The notes beneath the pieces are model-generated. The model saw nothing but the letters and a program-made list of their open reading frames with translations. It was not told the origin of the DNA and did no database searches. From positions 1 through 64,000 of the forward strand of contig NZ_JODM01000009.1 in the NCBI RefSeq assembly GCF_000717995.1: DNA of 64,000 nt. Direction: 5' to 3'. This document shows positions 42,975-51,131 of this stretch, in pieces. Origin of the DNA: Streptomyces violaceorubidus. Lineage in GTDB: Bacteria; Actinomycetota; Actinomycetes; Streptomycetales; Streptomycetaceae. Numbering within the stretch: position 1 is the stretch's first letter; each line of letters begins with the position of its first letter. A program made the position numbers and the translations under genes.

Positions 42975-43169
42975 ATGTACGAAATGTGCGTGGGCCCGGA
43001 GAAGGCGGGCGGAGCGTTGGTGTGGCACGTACTGTCCAAACAGGCCGCGGCCACACTCTGCGGACAGCGGCTCCGCGAACGTATCGAGGCATCCGACGGT
43101 GAACGGGCGCGTCACTGCCCGGACTGCATGGCTTCCTTCGAGAAGTTGATGGCAAGCACACCGTGCTGA
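42975..43169 (+). CDS. Small Cys-containing (zinc-ribbon-like) protein
   Basis: A 64-residue protein with cysteines in CVGP, LCGQRL and the CPDC pair of ARHCPDCMASFEKL, suggesting a small metal-binding finger. It has a WHVLSKQAAATLCG core as in short uncharacterised Streptomyces proteins. ATG 42975 has GGGAGG six bases upstream; the reading frame could extend to 42855 but with worse sequence. A strong terminator follows at 43184. Confidence 0.65.
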   Translation: MYEMCVGPEKAGGALVWHVLSKQAAATLCGQRLRERIEASDGERARHCPDCMASFEKLMASTPC

Positions 43170-43183
43170 CGGACCGTCCGCAA

Positions 43184-43222
43184 GCCGTCCGCCCCGTCGC
43201 ATCCCGCGGCGGGGCGGACGGC
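43184..43222 (+). terminator. Strong terminator hairpin
   Basis: A 17-bp stem with one mismatch (43184-43200 with 43206-43222) and a 5-base loop, 14 bp after the stop of the small Cys-containing protein gene. Confidence 0.75.
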
Positions 43223-43916
43223 GTACCCGGGCCGGGGCGACCCGGTCGGGGTGACCGGATCGGCGTGACCGGGTCCTGGCCGCGGCGTGACGGCCCCTGA
43301 CGATCACTCGGTCGGCGCAGTCTCATGGCCGGGAGCCGGGGCAGGCGCCGGTCATGCCCCGGCGCGTCGTCCTCCCGCGCCCGGGGCGGCGGGACGCGCC
43401 GCGGCCGGGATCCCCGAGTCGGCCGCGGCGCGTTCTCCCCGGGCCGCCGGGCGGCTCCGCACCGGCCGCGCCGATGGGTGTCGGCCGCCGGTCGATTTGG
43501 GTGTCGTCCCCGATGGCCGGGCGAGGGTCCCGCGTGTGACCGTGGACCGACGCCGCACCCGGGGCTTTCCGGGTGCCGGGGGCAGGGCGCGGGCAGGCCC
43601 GTCCCGCCCGTTCACGCGAGACGTGTGTCGCCGCGGCGCCCGTTCGATCCGGGGGTGTGCCGTGCGCCCCCGCGTGCCGGGGACGGTGGCAGGGGCATCG
43701 GCGCCCGGGGTGGCGCACAAGGCGTCTGCCTGTCCGTCTGCCCGCCGGGCCGTCCGGGTGCCCGTCCGTCCGCCCGCCCGCCCGTCCGTTCGCCCGCCCG
43801 TCCGTCCGTCCGTCCGTCCGTTCGTCCGACGACGCATCCCCGAAGAAGGAGAACCCGCATCCATCCCCGTCAAGTGAAGCCCTCCCGAACCTCCGCGCGG
43901 TCGAAGGCGGTGACCC
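43223..43916. other. 694-bp region without a supported gene
   Basis: Several long frames are open, but they are Arg/Pro/Gly-rich, overlap each other on both strands and resemble nothing. The only marked structure is the 4-bp repeat at 43761-43828. Confidence 0.5.
43761..43828. repeat. Tetranucleotide repeat (CCCG/TCCG/TTCG)17
   Basis: Seventeen consecutive 4-bp units of YYCG type, including five TCCG in a row (43801-43820), about 90 bp upstream of the antiporter start. Slippage here would change leader length by four bases. Confidence 0.8.
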
Positions 43917-45341
43917 GTGGGACACGCTGACACCCTGCTCGCCATGGGCGGCGCCTTCGTCGCCGCAGCGTTCTTCGCCCGCCTCGGCGGGAGGATCGGA
44001 CTTCCGACGATCCCCCTGTTCATGCTCGCCGGCATTCTGCTCGGCCCCCACACACCGGGCTTCGTCCTGGTCGAGGACGCGCACGACTTCGAGATGCTCT
44101 CCGCGCTCGGACTGGTGCTGCTGCTCTTCTATCTAGGTCTCGAATTCCACCTCGACGACCTCAAGAGCGGCGGCAAACGCCTGCTCACCGCCGGGGGCGT
44201 CTACCTGCTGCTGAACGTCGGCGCCGGACTCGGCTTCGGCTTCGTCCTCGGCTGGGGCGTGCGCGAGGCGCTGGTGCTGGCGGGCGTGCTCGGGATCTCC
44301 TCCTCCGCGATCGTCACCAAGATCCTCATCGACCTGGGCCGGATCGGCCGCCCGGAGACCCGGCTGATCCTCGGTGTCATCGTCGTCGAGGACATCTTCC
44401 TCGCGCTGTACCTGGCCGCCCTGCAACCGGTCGTCGCGGGCGCGCACGGCCTCGCCGACACGGCACTCCAGGCCGGCAAGGCCTTCGGCTTCCTGCTGGT
44501 ACTGGCCGCCGCCGCCCGCTACGGCACCCGGCTGGTGGGCCGCCTGATCGACACGCGGGACAACGAACTGCTCGTCATCAGCTTCCTCGGCGCCGCGGTG
44601 CTCGTCGCCGGGGTCTCCGAAGTCCTGGGCGTGGCCGACGCCATCGGTGCCTTCATGGTCGGTCTGATCCTCGCCGGCACCCCCTCGGGGCCGCGGATCC
44701 GTGAACTGGTGCACCCGCTGCGCGACGCCTTCGCGGCCATCTTCTTCTTCGCCTTCGGGCTGGCCATCGACCCCGGAGACCTCGCCTCCGTCGCCGGTCC
44801 GGTCGCCGCGGCGGCGGCCCTGACCGTCGTCATGAACGTCGTCGCCGGGCTGTGCGTCGCCCGGGTCTACCACTACGGTTCCCAGCCGGCGGCCGAGATC
44901 GCCACCACCCTCGTCGCCCGGGGCGAGTTCGCGCTGATCCTGGCCGCCATGGCCGCCGGCGCCGGACTCGACGCCCGGCTCGCTCCCTTCATCGCCGGAT
45001 ACGTCCTCGTCCTCGCCGTCCTCGGCCCCGTCGTCGCCGGACGCGCCCACGTACTCGCCGGCGCGCTACGAGCCGCCGGCCGGATGCTGCCCGGCGGAAG
45101 GGCGCCGGCCGCGGTGGCGGACGGCGGGACCGGCGAAGAGGCGGGGGCGGACGGCGGGACCGGCGAAGAGGCGGAGGCGGACGGCGGGACCAGCGAGGAG
45201 GCGGAGGCGGACGGCGGGACCAGCGAGGAGGCGGTGGCGGACGGGCGGCCGGAGGCGGCCTCGGTGCCGGTGACGGCCCAGGCCGCTCGCTCGTGCGCGT
45301 CGTCGTCCACCTCCTCGGACCCCGCGGAGGCGGAGCGCTAG
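43917..45341 (+). CDS. CPA2-type cation:proton antiporter
   Basis: A 474-residue membrane protein with about 12 helices. Motifs of KefB/NhaS-type antiporters: FARLGGRIGLPTIPLFMLAGILLGPHTPG, GLVLLLFYLGLEFHLDDLK, GISSSAIVTKIL, VIVVEDIFLALYL, and EVLGVADAIGAFMVGLILAG. Monovalent cation (K+ or Na+) exchange is expected; no RCK domain is present. The hydrophilic C-terminal tail consists of ten-residue repeats (ADGGTGEEAE). GTG 43917 has GAAGGCGG upstream; ATG 43944 is possible. Confidence 0.88.
   Translation: MGHADTLLAMGGAFVAAAFFARLGGRIGLPTIPLFMLAGILLGPHTPGFVLVEDAHDFEMLSALGLVLLLFYLGLEFHLDDLKSGGKRLLTAGGVYLLLNVGAGLGFGFVLGWGVREALVLAGVLGISSSAIVTKILIDLGRIGRPETRLILGVIVVEDIFLALYLAALQPVVAGAHGLADTALQAGKAFGFLLVLAAAARYGTRLVGRLIDTRDNELLVISFLGAAVLVAGVSEVLGVADAIGAFMVGLILAGTPSGPRIRELVHPLRDAFAAIFFFAFGLAIDPGDLASVAGPVAAAAALTVVMNVVAGLCVARVYHYGSQPAAEIATTLVARGEFALILAAMAAGAGLDARLAPFIAGYVLVLAVLGPVVAGRAHVLAGALRAAGRMLPGGRAPAAVADGGTGEEAGADGGTGEEAEADGGTSEEAEADGGTSEEAVADGRPEAASVPVTAQAARSCASSSTSSDPAEAER
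45117..45236 (+). repeat. 30-bp coding tandem repeat, four copies
   Basis: Unit GCGGACGGCGGGACC(GGC/AGC)GA(A/G)GAGGCGG.G, in frame, encodes ADGGTGEEAG/E or ADGGTSEEAE/V. A partial fifth copy follows. It forms an acidic, probably disordered tail in the antiporter. Confidence 0.9.
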
Positions 45342-45508
45342 CCGGGGACGGTACGGCCGGTGGGGGAGGGCCGCGGGACGATGCCCGGGGTGGCCGATGG
45401 TCGACCCTGGGCGGCACGGCACCGAGGTGCCCGGTGGGACAATCTGCCCACAGGGTCGCTGCCCGACACCGTGGTCGGACGCGTCCGGGACCGGAAGGAG
45501 CCGTCAGC

Positions 45509-45952
45509 ATGATCGAGTGGGTGCCCCTGGGCAGCGGTGCCAGACCCGTTCCCAGGCCGGTGGCGGCTCCCCTGGTGTGGGCGGGAGCGTTCGGCGGCGC
45601 CCTCCTCCTGGTCGGGCTCCTCAACGGCACCGTGGGCGTGGGGCGTCCGGGACTCGCCCTGGTCGCGCTCTCCCTGCTGGCGGCGGTGCTCGGGCTCTGC
45701 GCCCGGTTCACGGCCGCACCGGGCACGGCCGTGCTGTGCTGGCTGTCCCTCAACGGCTTCGCCATACCGCCGGCCGGCGTCCTCACCTGGGCCGGCCGGC
45801 GGGACGCGGCCTGGTTGGCCTGTCTGCTCGGTGCGGCTCTCGTCGGTACGGCGCTGGCCCGACTGGTCCACGCGCGGGCCGCCTACCGTCGGTTGACCAC
45901 GGCGACGGGCGTGGACGCGCCAGAGCCGGGGGCCGGTCCCGGCGACGTCTGA
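45509..45952 (+). CDS. DUF4118-like membrane protein
   Basis: A 147-residue protein with about four hydrophobic segments (APLVWAGAFGGALLLVGLLN, LALVALSLLAAVLGLCARF, GTAVLCWLSLNGFAIPPAGVL, WLACLLGAALVGTALARLVHAR). The NGFAIPPAG block followed by a charged end recalls the DUF4118 membrane domain of KdpD-type sensors, here without kinase domains. ATG 45509 has AAGGAG eight bases upstream. It follows the antiporter by 167 bp. Confidence 0.6.
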   Translation: MIEWVPLGSGARPVPRPVAAPLVWAGAFGGALLLVGLLNGTVGVGRPGLALVALSLLAAVLGLCARFTAAPGTAVLCWLSLNGFAIPPAGVLTWAGRRDAAWLACLLGAALVGTALARLVHARAAYRRLTTATGVDAPEPGAGPGDV

Positions 45953-45990
45953 GCGGCGCGGCCCGTGCGGGTGGTCCCCCGGACAGTGGC

Positions 45991-46020
45991 GGCCGGGGAC
46001 GGCCGGGGAGGGCCGGGCCG
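45991..46020. repeat. 10-bp tandem repeat at a convergent junction
   Basis: GGCCGGGGAC, GGCCGGGGAG and GGCCGGGCCG lie head to tail. Just beyond, AGGCCGTGTGCAGGGTC is duplicated (about 46056-46090) across the stop of the S1 protease gene. Junction between convergent stops 45952 and 46071. Confidence 0.7.
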
Positions 46021-46070
46021 TGATCCGGACCGGTCCTCCCCACCGCTGTCGGCTCAGGCCGTGTGCAGGG

Positions 46071-47270
46071 TCAGGCCGTGTGCAGGGTCAGGCCGTAGCG
46101 GTTCAGGATCTCGTTGACCGGCTGGAACCATGTCTCCCCGCCGCTGGAGCAGTTGCCCCAGCCGCCCGAGGTGACGCCCTGCGCCTGGTCACCGCTGATG
46201 AAGGAGCCGCCGGAGTCGCCGCCCTCGGCGCACACGCTGGTCTTGGTCAGCTGGTGCACCACCGAGCCGTCGCTGTAGTTGACCGTCTCGTTGTGGGCGA
46301 GCACGGTGCCGCAGTGCCAGTGCGTCGTGGACCCGGAGCGGCAGATCGAGGCACCGGCGGGTGCCACGTTCGAGCCGCGCACGAGCTGGTCGGAGACCGT
46401 GCCCCAGCCCAGCACCACCGGCACCGTCCACCAGCCGCTGCCCACGCTGACCCACGCGTAGTCGTTGTCGGGGAAGGACGAGCCCTGGAAGGTGCCGATG
46501 TAGGAGCGGTCCCAGCCGCTGACCGACGCGCCGGCCCGGCCGCAGTGCCCGGCGGTGACGAACCCGCCGTGCACCGAGAAGCCGATGGAGCAGCGGACGT
46601 TGCCGGTGTAGTACGGGTCACCGCCGACGGTGCCGGCCGCGAAGGTCTGCGGGGCCGACGCCACCGTCCGCACCGTGACCGGTCCGGTCGCGCGGGCCTG
46701 CTCCACGAAGCGCCGGACATCGTTGTCAGCACGCTTGGAGCCGACCACGTCCACGACGACCCGGTTGGCGGCCTGGTCGACGTGCCAACCGCTCACTCCG
46801 GCCGGTGCGTCGAGGCGGTCGACGCGCGCCTTGGCCGCGTCCAGCTCCCGTGCGCTGTGCTCCACGGTGCGGACCTGTGCGCCGGTGGCGCGGACCGCCC
46901 GCACGGTGGACGGTGCCGCGTCCGCGGTGACGGCCACGGTCAGCCGTCCGGCGCCGGCGTCGAACCACGAGCCGCCGAAGGTCCTTCCGGCCGCCCGGCG
47001 TGCTGCGGGCTCGATGCCGGTGGCGTCGCGTTCGGCCGCCAGCCGCTCCTCGGCCTTGGCCCGGGTGAGGCCGAAGTCCCGCTGCATGGCCTCCAGCAGA
47101 CCGGCGGAGGCCGGCTGCTCGGCGGAGGGCACGGACGAGGAGGAAGAGGAGGAAGAAGGGGACTGTGCGGGGGCGTCGGCCGCCGAGGCCGGCAGGGTGC
47201 CGACCGCGCTGAGGCTGCCGAGCACGAGGAGTCCGGCCAGGCCGAGGTGCCTGAGTCTGCTGCGTTTCAC
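46071..47270 (-). CDS. Secreted S1-family serine protease (streptogrisin-like)
   Basis: A 399-residue prepro-protease. Sec signal (MKRSRLRHLGLAGLLVLGSLSAV..PASA), then a Ser-rich linker, an alpha-lytic-protease-type pro-domain (LLEAMQRDFGLTRAKAEERLAAE to VVGSKRADNDVRRFVEQ) and the protease domain. Catalytic His in VTAGHCG, Asp in FPDNDYAWV and Ser in EGGDSGGSF, with SGGWGN for substrate binding. Mature enzyme is extracellular and autoprocessed; disulfide cysteines are present. GTG 47270 has GAAGGG upstream. A LacI-type palindrome lies 66 bp upstream. Confidence 0.93.
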   Translation of the reverse strand: MKRSRLRHLGLAGLLVLGSLSAVGTLPASAADAPAQSPSSSSSSSSVPSAEQPASAGLLEAMQRDFGLTRAKAEERLAAERDATGIEPAARRAAGRTFGGSWFDAGAGRLTVAVTADAAPSTVRAVRATGAQVRTVEHSARELDAAKARVDRLDAPAGVSGWHVDQAANRVVVDVVGSKRADNDVRRFVEQARATGPVTVRTVASAPQTFAAGTVGGDPYYTGNVRCSIGFSVHGGFVTAGHCGRAGASVSGWDRSYIGTFQGSSFPDNDYAWVSVGSGWWTVPVVLGWGTVSDQLVRGSNVAPAGASICRSGSTTHWHCGTVLAHNETVNYSDGSVVHQLTKTSVCAEGGDSGGSFISGDQAQGVTSGGWGNCSSGGETWFQPVNEILNRYGLTLHTA

Positions 47271-47335
47271 GGAGTTGCCCTTCGTCGTTCCAGCAAGGTG
47301 GGGGTGGAACAGATGGCATGGAACAACCGCGGTTA

Positions 47336-47347
47336 GAGAGCGCTCTC
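47336..47347. promoter_or_regulatory. LacI-type palindrome upstream of the S1 protease gene
   Basis: GAGAGCGCTCTC is a perfect 12-bp palindrome with the central CG of LacI-family operators, close to the CebR site with G-to-A changes. A GGCATGGACC-like element (47382-47397 on the minus strand) further upstream resembles a weak DasR site. Confidence 0.55.
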
Positions 47348-47526
47348 ATCGGGTCGCTTCGAGCTTATCCAGGCCTTGTCATCAGGTCCATGCCAATGCA
47401 CGGGCTTTGTGTGCCGCCGGTCCCGGTCACCACCCGCCCCCGTGGTTGGCCGGTCGCCCACGGGGCACTCAGGCTGCGTCCTCGCAATGACGGCCGCATG
47501 ACGGCCACCGAACGTGGGAGGCACGC

Positions 47527-48033
47527 GTGGCGGTTCGGCACAGGCTCATCCAGGCGACCCCGGACGCGGTCTGGGACGTCCTGGCGGACGGCGACCTGTA
47601 CGTGGAATGGGTCGTCGGCCCCTCGGAGGTCACCCCCAGGGCCGGACAGTGGCCGCAGGTCGGCGCGACGATCGCGTACGAGGTACGGCTCGGGCCGCTG
47701 CGGCTGAACAACGAGTCGGTGGTCAGACGCTGCGTGCCGGGCTCCGAGCTGGAGCTGGAGGCGAAGGCGGGCAGCCTCGGCACGGCCCGGATCGCCGTCG
47801 AGCTGCGGCCCTGGGGCGAGCAGTGCCTGGTGATCGTGGACGAACACCCCCTGCGCGGCCCGGGGGGACTGCTGCACAACGTCGGCGTCGAGGCGCTGAT
47901 CCAGGTGCGGCACCGGGCCATGCTCGCCAGGCTCGCGAAGCTGTGCGAGGTCCAGGCGGGCGACCGGTGCCGTCCCGACCCGCCCGACGCGGTGGGATCC
48001 GTGCAGTACCGTCCGGGAACCGGCCGTGCCTGA
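47527..48033 (+). CDS. SRPBCC-fold protein (START/polyketide cyclase type)
   Basis: A 168-residue protein with the helix-grip fold: VRHRLIQATPDAVWDVLADGDLYVEWVVGPSEV, PQVGATIAYEVRLGPLRLNNESVVRR, and the C-terminal helix NVGVEALIQVRHRAMLARLAKLCE. Such proteins bind hydrophobic ligands. GTG 47527 has GGGAGG upstream. The next gene overlaps its end by 8 bp, so the two are coupled; a role as ligand carrier for the FAD oxidoreductase is inferred. Confidence 0.8.
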   Translation: MAVRHRLIQATPDAVWDVLADGDLYVEWVVGPSEVTPRAGQWPQVGATIAYEVRLGPLRLNNESVVRRCVPGSELELEAKAGSLGTARIAVELRPWGEQCLVIVDEHPLRGPGGLLHNVGVEALIQVRHRAMLARLAKLCEVQAGDRCRPDPPDAVGSVQYRPGTGRA

Positions 48034-49645
48034 CGCCGTCGTGGTCGGGGCGGGGCCCAACGGCCTGGTCGCGGCGAACCTGTTGGCCGACGCCGGCTGG
48101 AGCGTGACGGTCCTGGAGGAGCAGCCCGAGCCGGGCGGCGCGGTGCGGCACGACCGCGAGGTGGCCCCCGGCTTCGTCAACGACCTGTTCAGCTCCTTCT
48201 ACCCGCTCGCCGCCGCCTCCCCGGTACTCGGCGGACTGCGGCTGGAGGAGCACGGGCTGCGCTGGGCCCACGCGCCCCACGTACTGGCCCACCCCCTGAC
48301 CGACGGGGCCTGCGCCGTCCTCGACCGCGACCTCGCGACCACCGCCGCCTCCCTGGACGCCTTCGCCCCGGGGGACGGCGCCGCCTGGGAGCGGCTGCAC
48401 GAGGTGTGGGACCGCTACCGCCCCGACATCCTGGACGCCCTCTTCACGCCCTTCCCGCCACTGCGCGCCGCTGCCCGGCTGGCCCTGCGGCTGCGCGGCG
48501 CCGGCGGGCTCAGGCTCGCCCGCACCCTGGTCCTGCCGGTGCGCCGGATGGGCGAGGAGGAGTTCCGGGGCGAGGGCGGCAGGCTGCTCCTGGCGGGCAA
48601 CGCCCTGCACGCCGACCTCGCCCCCGAGGCGGCCGGCAGCGGCGGCTTCGGCTGGCTGATGTCGATGCTCGGGCAGACCTACGGCTTCCCCGTGCCGGTC
48701 GGCGGTTCCGGCGCCCTCACCGACGCCCTGGTCCACCGGCTGCGCGCCCGCGGCGGCACCCTGCACTGCGGACGGCGCGTCGAACGGGTCCTCGTTCGCG
48801 ACCGGCGCGCCGTCGGCGTGCGCACCACCGACGGGGAGACGGTCACCGCCCGCCGCGCCGTCCTCGCGGACGTCTCCGTCCCCGCCCTGTACGGCGCGCT
48901 CGTCGCCCCGGCGGACCTGCCGGACCAGGTCGTCACCGACCTGCGGCGCTTCCAGTGGGACTTCGCCACCTTCAAGGTGGACTGGGCGCTGGACGGGCCC
49001 GTGCCCTGGACCTGCGCGCAGGCGGCGCGGGCCGGCACCGTGCACCTGTCCGACGGGCTCGACGAACTGACCCGGTTCGCCGCGCAGATCGCCATGCGGC
49101 AGGTCCCCGACCGGCCCTTCTCGCTCTTCGGCCAGATGACGACCACGGACCCGACCCGCTCGCCGCACGGCACCGAGTCCGCCTGGGCGTACACCCACGT
49201 CCCGCACGACGTCCGCGCCGACGCGGGCGGAGAGGGCATTACCGGCCGCTGGGACACCACGGACCGGGAACGGATGGCGGACCGGGTCGAGCGCCAGGTG
49301 GAGCGGTTCGCGCCGGGTTTCCGCTCGCTGATCCGGGCCCGCCGCGTGCTCGCCCCGCCGACGCTCCAGGCCATGGACGCCAACCTGGAGGGTGGGGCCA
49401 TCAACGGCGGCACCACCGCCATGCACCAGCAACTGGTCTTCCGCCCGCTGCCCGGCACCGGGCGGCCGGAGACACCGGTGGCCGGCCTCTTCCTCGCCTC
49501 CGCGGGCGCCCACCCGGGCGGCGGGGTGCACGGAGCGCCCGGTGCCAACGCCGCGCGCGCCGCACTGCGCCGGCACCGGTTCGCGGACCTCGCCCGGGTG
49601 CAGCGGGCCCTGTCCCGGCGGGACCGGGCGGGCGACCGGCGGTGA
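48026..49645 (+). CDS. FAD-dependent oxidoreductase (phytoene dehydrogenase/PYROXD2-like)
   Basis: A 539-residue flavoprotein. The N-terminal FAD Rossmann motif is VVVGAGPNGLVAANLLADAGWSVTVLEEQ; then GGAVRHDREVAPGFVNDLFSSFYPLAA, the central YGFPVPVGGSGALTDALVHRLRARGGTL, and the C-terminal AGAHPGGGVHGAPGANAARAAL. This is the CrtI-related family of uncertain substrates (not a classical carotenoid desaturase). GTG 48026 overlaps the SRPBCC gene. It is followed after 44 bp by an SDR gene on the same strand, forming a three-gene operon. Confidence 0.88.
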   Translation: MPDAVVVGAGPNGLVAANLLADAGWSVTVLEEQPEPGGAVRHDREVAPGFVNDLFSSFYPLAAASPVLGGLRLEEHGLRWAHAPHVLAHPLTDGACAVLDRDLATTAASLDAFAPGDGAAWERLHEVWDRYRPDILDALFTPFPPLRAAARLALRLRGAGGLRLARTLVLPVRRMGEEEFRGEGGRLLLAGNALHADLAPEAAGSGGFGWLMSMLGQTYGFPVPVGGSGALTDALVHRLRARGGTLHCGRRVERVLVRDRRAVGVRTTDGETVTARRAVLADVSVPALYGALVAPADLPDQVVTDLRRFQWDFATFKVDWALDGPVPWTCAQAARAGTVHLSDGLDELTRFAAQIAMRQVPDRPFSLFGQMTTTDPTRSPHGTESAWAYTHVPHDVRADAGGEGITGRWDTTDRERMADRVERQVERFAPGFRSLIRARRVLAPPTLQAMDANLEGGAINGGTTAMHQQLVFRPLPGTGRPETPVAGLFLASAGAHPGGGVHGAPGANAARAALRRHRFADLARVQRALSRRDRAGDRR

Positions 49646-49689
49646 ACGCCCGTGAAGTGTTCCAGGAGTCCGAGGAAGGGGCCGCACCC

Positions 49690-50568
49690 GTGACCGACAG
49701 CCCACTCCAGAACCGCACCGTCGTGGTGACCGGCGCCGCGCGCGGACTCGGGGCCGCCCTGGCCCGCGCGTGCGCCCGGCGCGGCGCCCGCATCGCGCTG
49801 CTCGGCCTCGAGAAGCCGCGACTGGACGCCCTGGCCGCGGACCTGCCGACCCCGGCGCTCGCCGTCGAGACCGACGTCACCGATCCCGCCGCGCTGGCCG
49901 ACGCGGCCGGTGAGACGCGTCGGCGCCTCGGGCGGCCGTCCGTCGTGGTGGCGAACGCCGGTGTCGCGTACGGCGGACCGTTCGCCACCTCGGACCCCGC
50001 CGAGTGGGGCCGCGCCGTCGACGTGAACCTGACGGGCAGCGCCCACACGGCCCGCGCGTTCCTGCCGGACCTGCTCGACACCGCCGGGTACCACCTCCAG
50101 ATCGCCTCGCTGGCCTCGCTCGGCGCGGCCCCCATGATGAGCGCCTACTGTGCCTCCAAGGCGGGCGTGGAGGCCTTCGCCCACTCGCTGCGCGCCGAAG
50201 TGGCCCACCTCGGGGTCGCCGTGGGCATCGCGTACCTCAACTGGATCGACACCGACATGATCCGCGACGCCGACCGGTACCCGGTCCTGCGCGAACTGCG
50301 CGCCCACATGCCGCCGCCGGCCCGCCGCACCTTCCCGGTGGACGAGGTCGCCGCCCGGCTGGTGCGCGCCGTGGAGCGCCGCCGTACCGCCGTGTACGTG
50401 CCGGGCTGGCTGCGCCTGGTCCAGTTGGGGCGCGCGTCGTTGCCGCCCGCGGTCCTGCGGCTGTCCCGCCACGAGTTGCCCCGGCTGGAGGCCGAGGGCG
50501 CCCTGGGGCAGACCGGCCCGCTGGGCGCGGGCGGCCGGGCCGACCGCGCGGCGGACACGGGTGGGTGA
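49690..50568 (+). CDS. Short-chain dehydrogenase
   Basis: A 292-residue SDR: VVVTGAARGLGAALA, NAGVAYGGP, Ser in LQIASLASLG, and MSAYCASKAGVEAF with catalytic Tyr and Lys. A longer C-terminus (RRTAVYVPGWLRLVQLGRASLPPAVLRLS) with basic residues distinguishes it from classical forms and may contact the membrane. GTG 49690 has GAGGAAGGGG nine bases upstream; GTG 49642 overlapping the preceding stop is an alternative. Third gene after SRPBCC and FAD enzyme, suggesting a common oxidation/reduction pathway. Confidence 0.88.
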   Translation: MTDSPLQNRTVVVTGAARGLGAALARACARRGARIALLGLEKPRLDALAADLPTPALAVETDVTDPAALADAAGETRRRLGRPSVVVANAGVAYGGPFATSDPAEWGRAVDVNLTGSAHTARAFLPDLLDTAGYHLQIASLASLGAAPMMSAYCASKAGVEAFAHSLRAEVAHLGVAVGIAYLNWIDTDMIRDADRYPVLRELRAHMPPPARRTFPVDEVAARLVRAVERRRTAVYVPGWLRLVQLGRASLPPAVLRLSRHELPRLEAEGALGQTGPLGAGGRADRAADTGG

Positions 50569-50575
50569 CGGGCCG

Positions 50576-50631
50576 GCGCCACCCCGTACGCGCCACCCCG
50601 TACGCGCCAGGCCGTACGCGCCAGGCCGTGC
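50576..50631. repeat. 14-bp tandem repeat, four copies
   Basis: GCGCCACCCCGTAC twice, then GCGCCAGGCCGTAC and GCGCCAGGCCGTGC, immediately after the SDR stop and before the opposite-strand pseudogene. Confidence 0.85.
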
Positions 50632-50652
50632 GGGTCGCCCTACGGGCGCCGG

Positions 50653-50830
50653 TCAGCGGGGCCCGAACCGTCGCACCGGCGTACGCAGCGGCGCGCAGCG
50701 GCCCCGGTCGGGCACCGTCCACGGCGTCTCGCCGCGCACGCGCCACCGCTCCAGCAGCGCGTTGGCGGCGAGGACCCCGGACGTGGCGGCCCCTCCATCA
50801 GCGCCACGGGACGGCCGGGCCGGGGTGCGG
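50653..50830 (-). pseudogene. C-terminal remnant of an FAD-dependent oxidoreductase
   Basis: On the minus strand the reading gives RPVALMEG, then after a one-base frame change AATSGVLAANALLERWRVRG and a basic tail to the stop at 50653. MEGA..SG..AANALL is the conserved C-terminal FAD-contacting helix of amine-oxidase/CrtI-type flavoproteins. Nothing upstream on that strand continues the protein. It is a short, decayed fragment; a similar enzyme lies nearby at 48026, but the fragment is not a copy of it. Confidence 0.45.
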
Positions 50831-51131
50831 CCGGTGCGCCGGGGAGAGCCCGGCCCCTCCCGCGCCGACGACCACGATGCGGCCATGCTGCGTACGCGAA
50901 CGTACGGCACGCACAACGGCGAGACCCAGGTCTCGGCCGGGGACGGGATTCCGCCGGGCGGGTGACCGCCGGACGGGAACCCGCTCCGGTGGCGTCGTGC
51001 CGGAAGCGAAGGGGGAAGGCATGACGCCGACCCGACGAGAGGACCCGCGATGTTCCCCAGCACGGCCGCCGAACGCCGCGGACAGGTGCGCGCCCGCGGC
51101 CGGTACCCCGGCTGAACGGAGCGGCACCACG

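Noticed and set aside
43287..43877. Plus-strand open frame of 196 codons before the antiporter
   Set aside because: Composition is Arg/Pro/Gly/Val-rich, ends in the tetranucleotide repeat, and no family is recognisable.
51050..51115. 21-codon small open frame with GAGAGGA upstream, before the MSMEG_6728-type gene
   Set aside because: Too short to judge and no recognised homologue; could be a leader peptide but nothing in the sequence supports a role.
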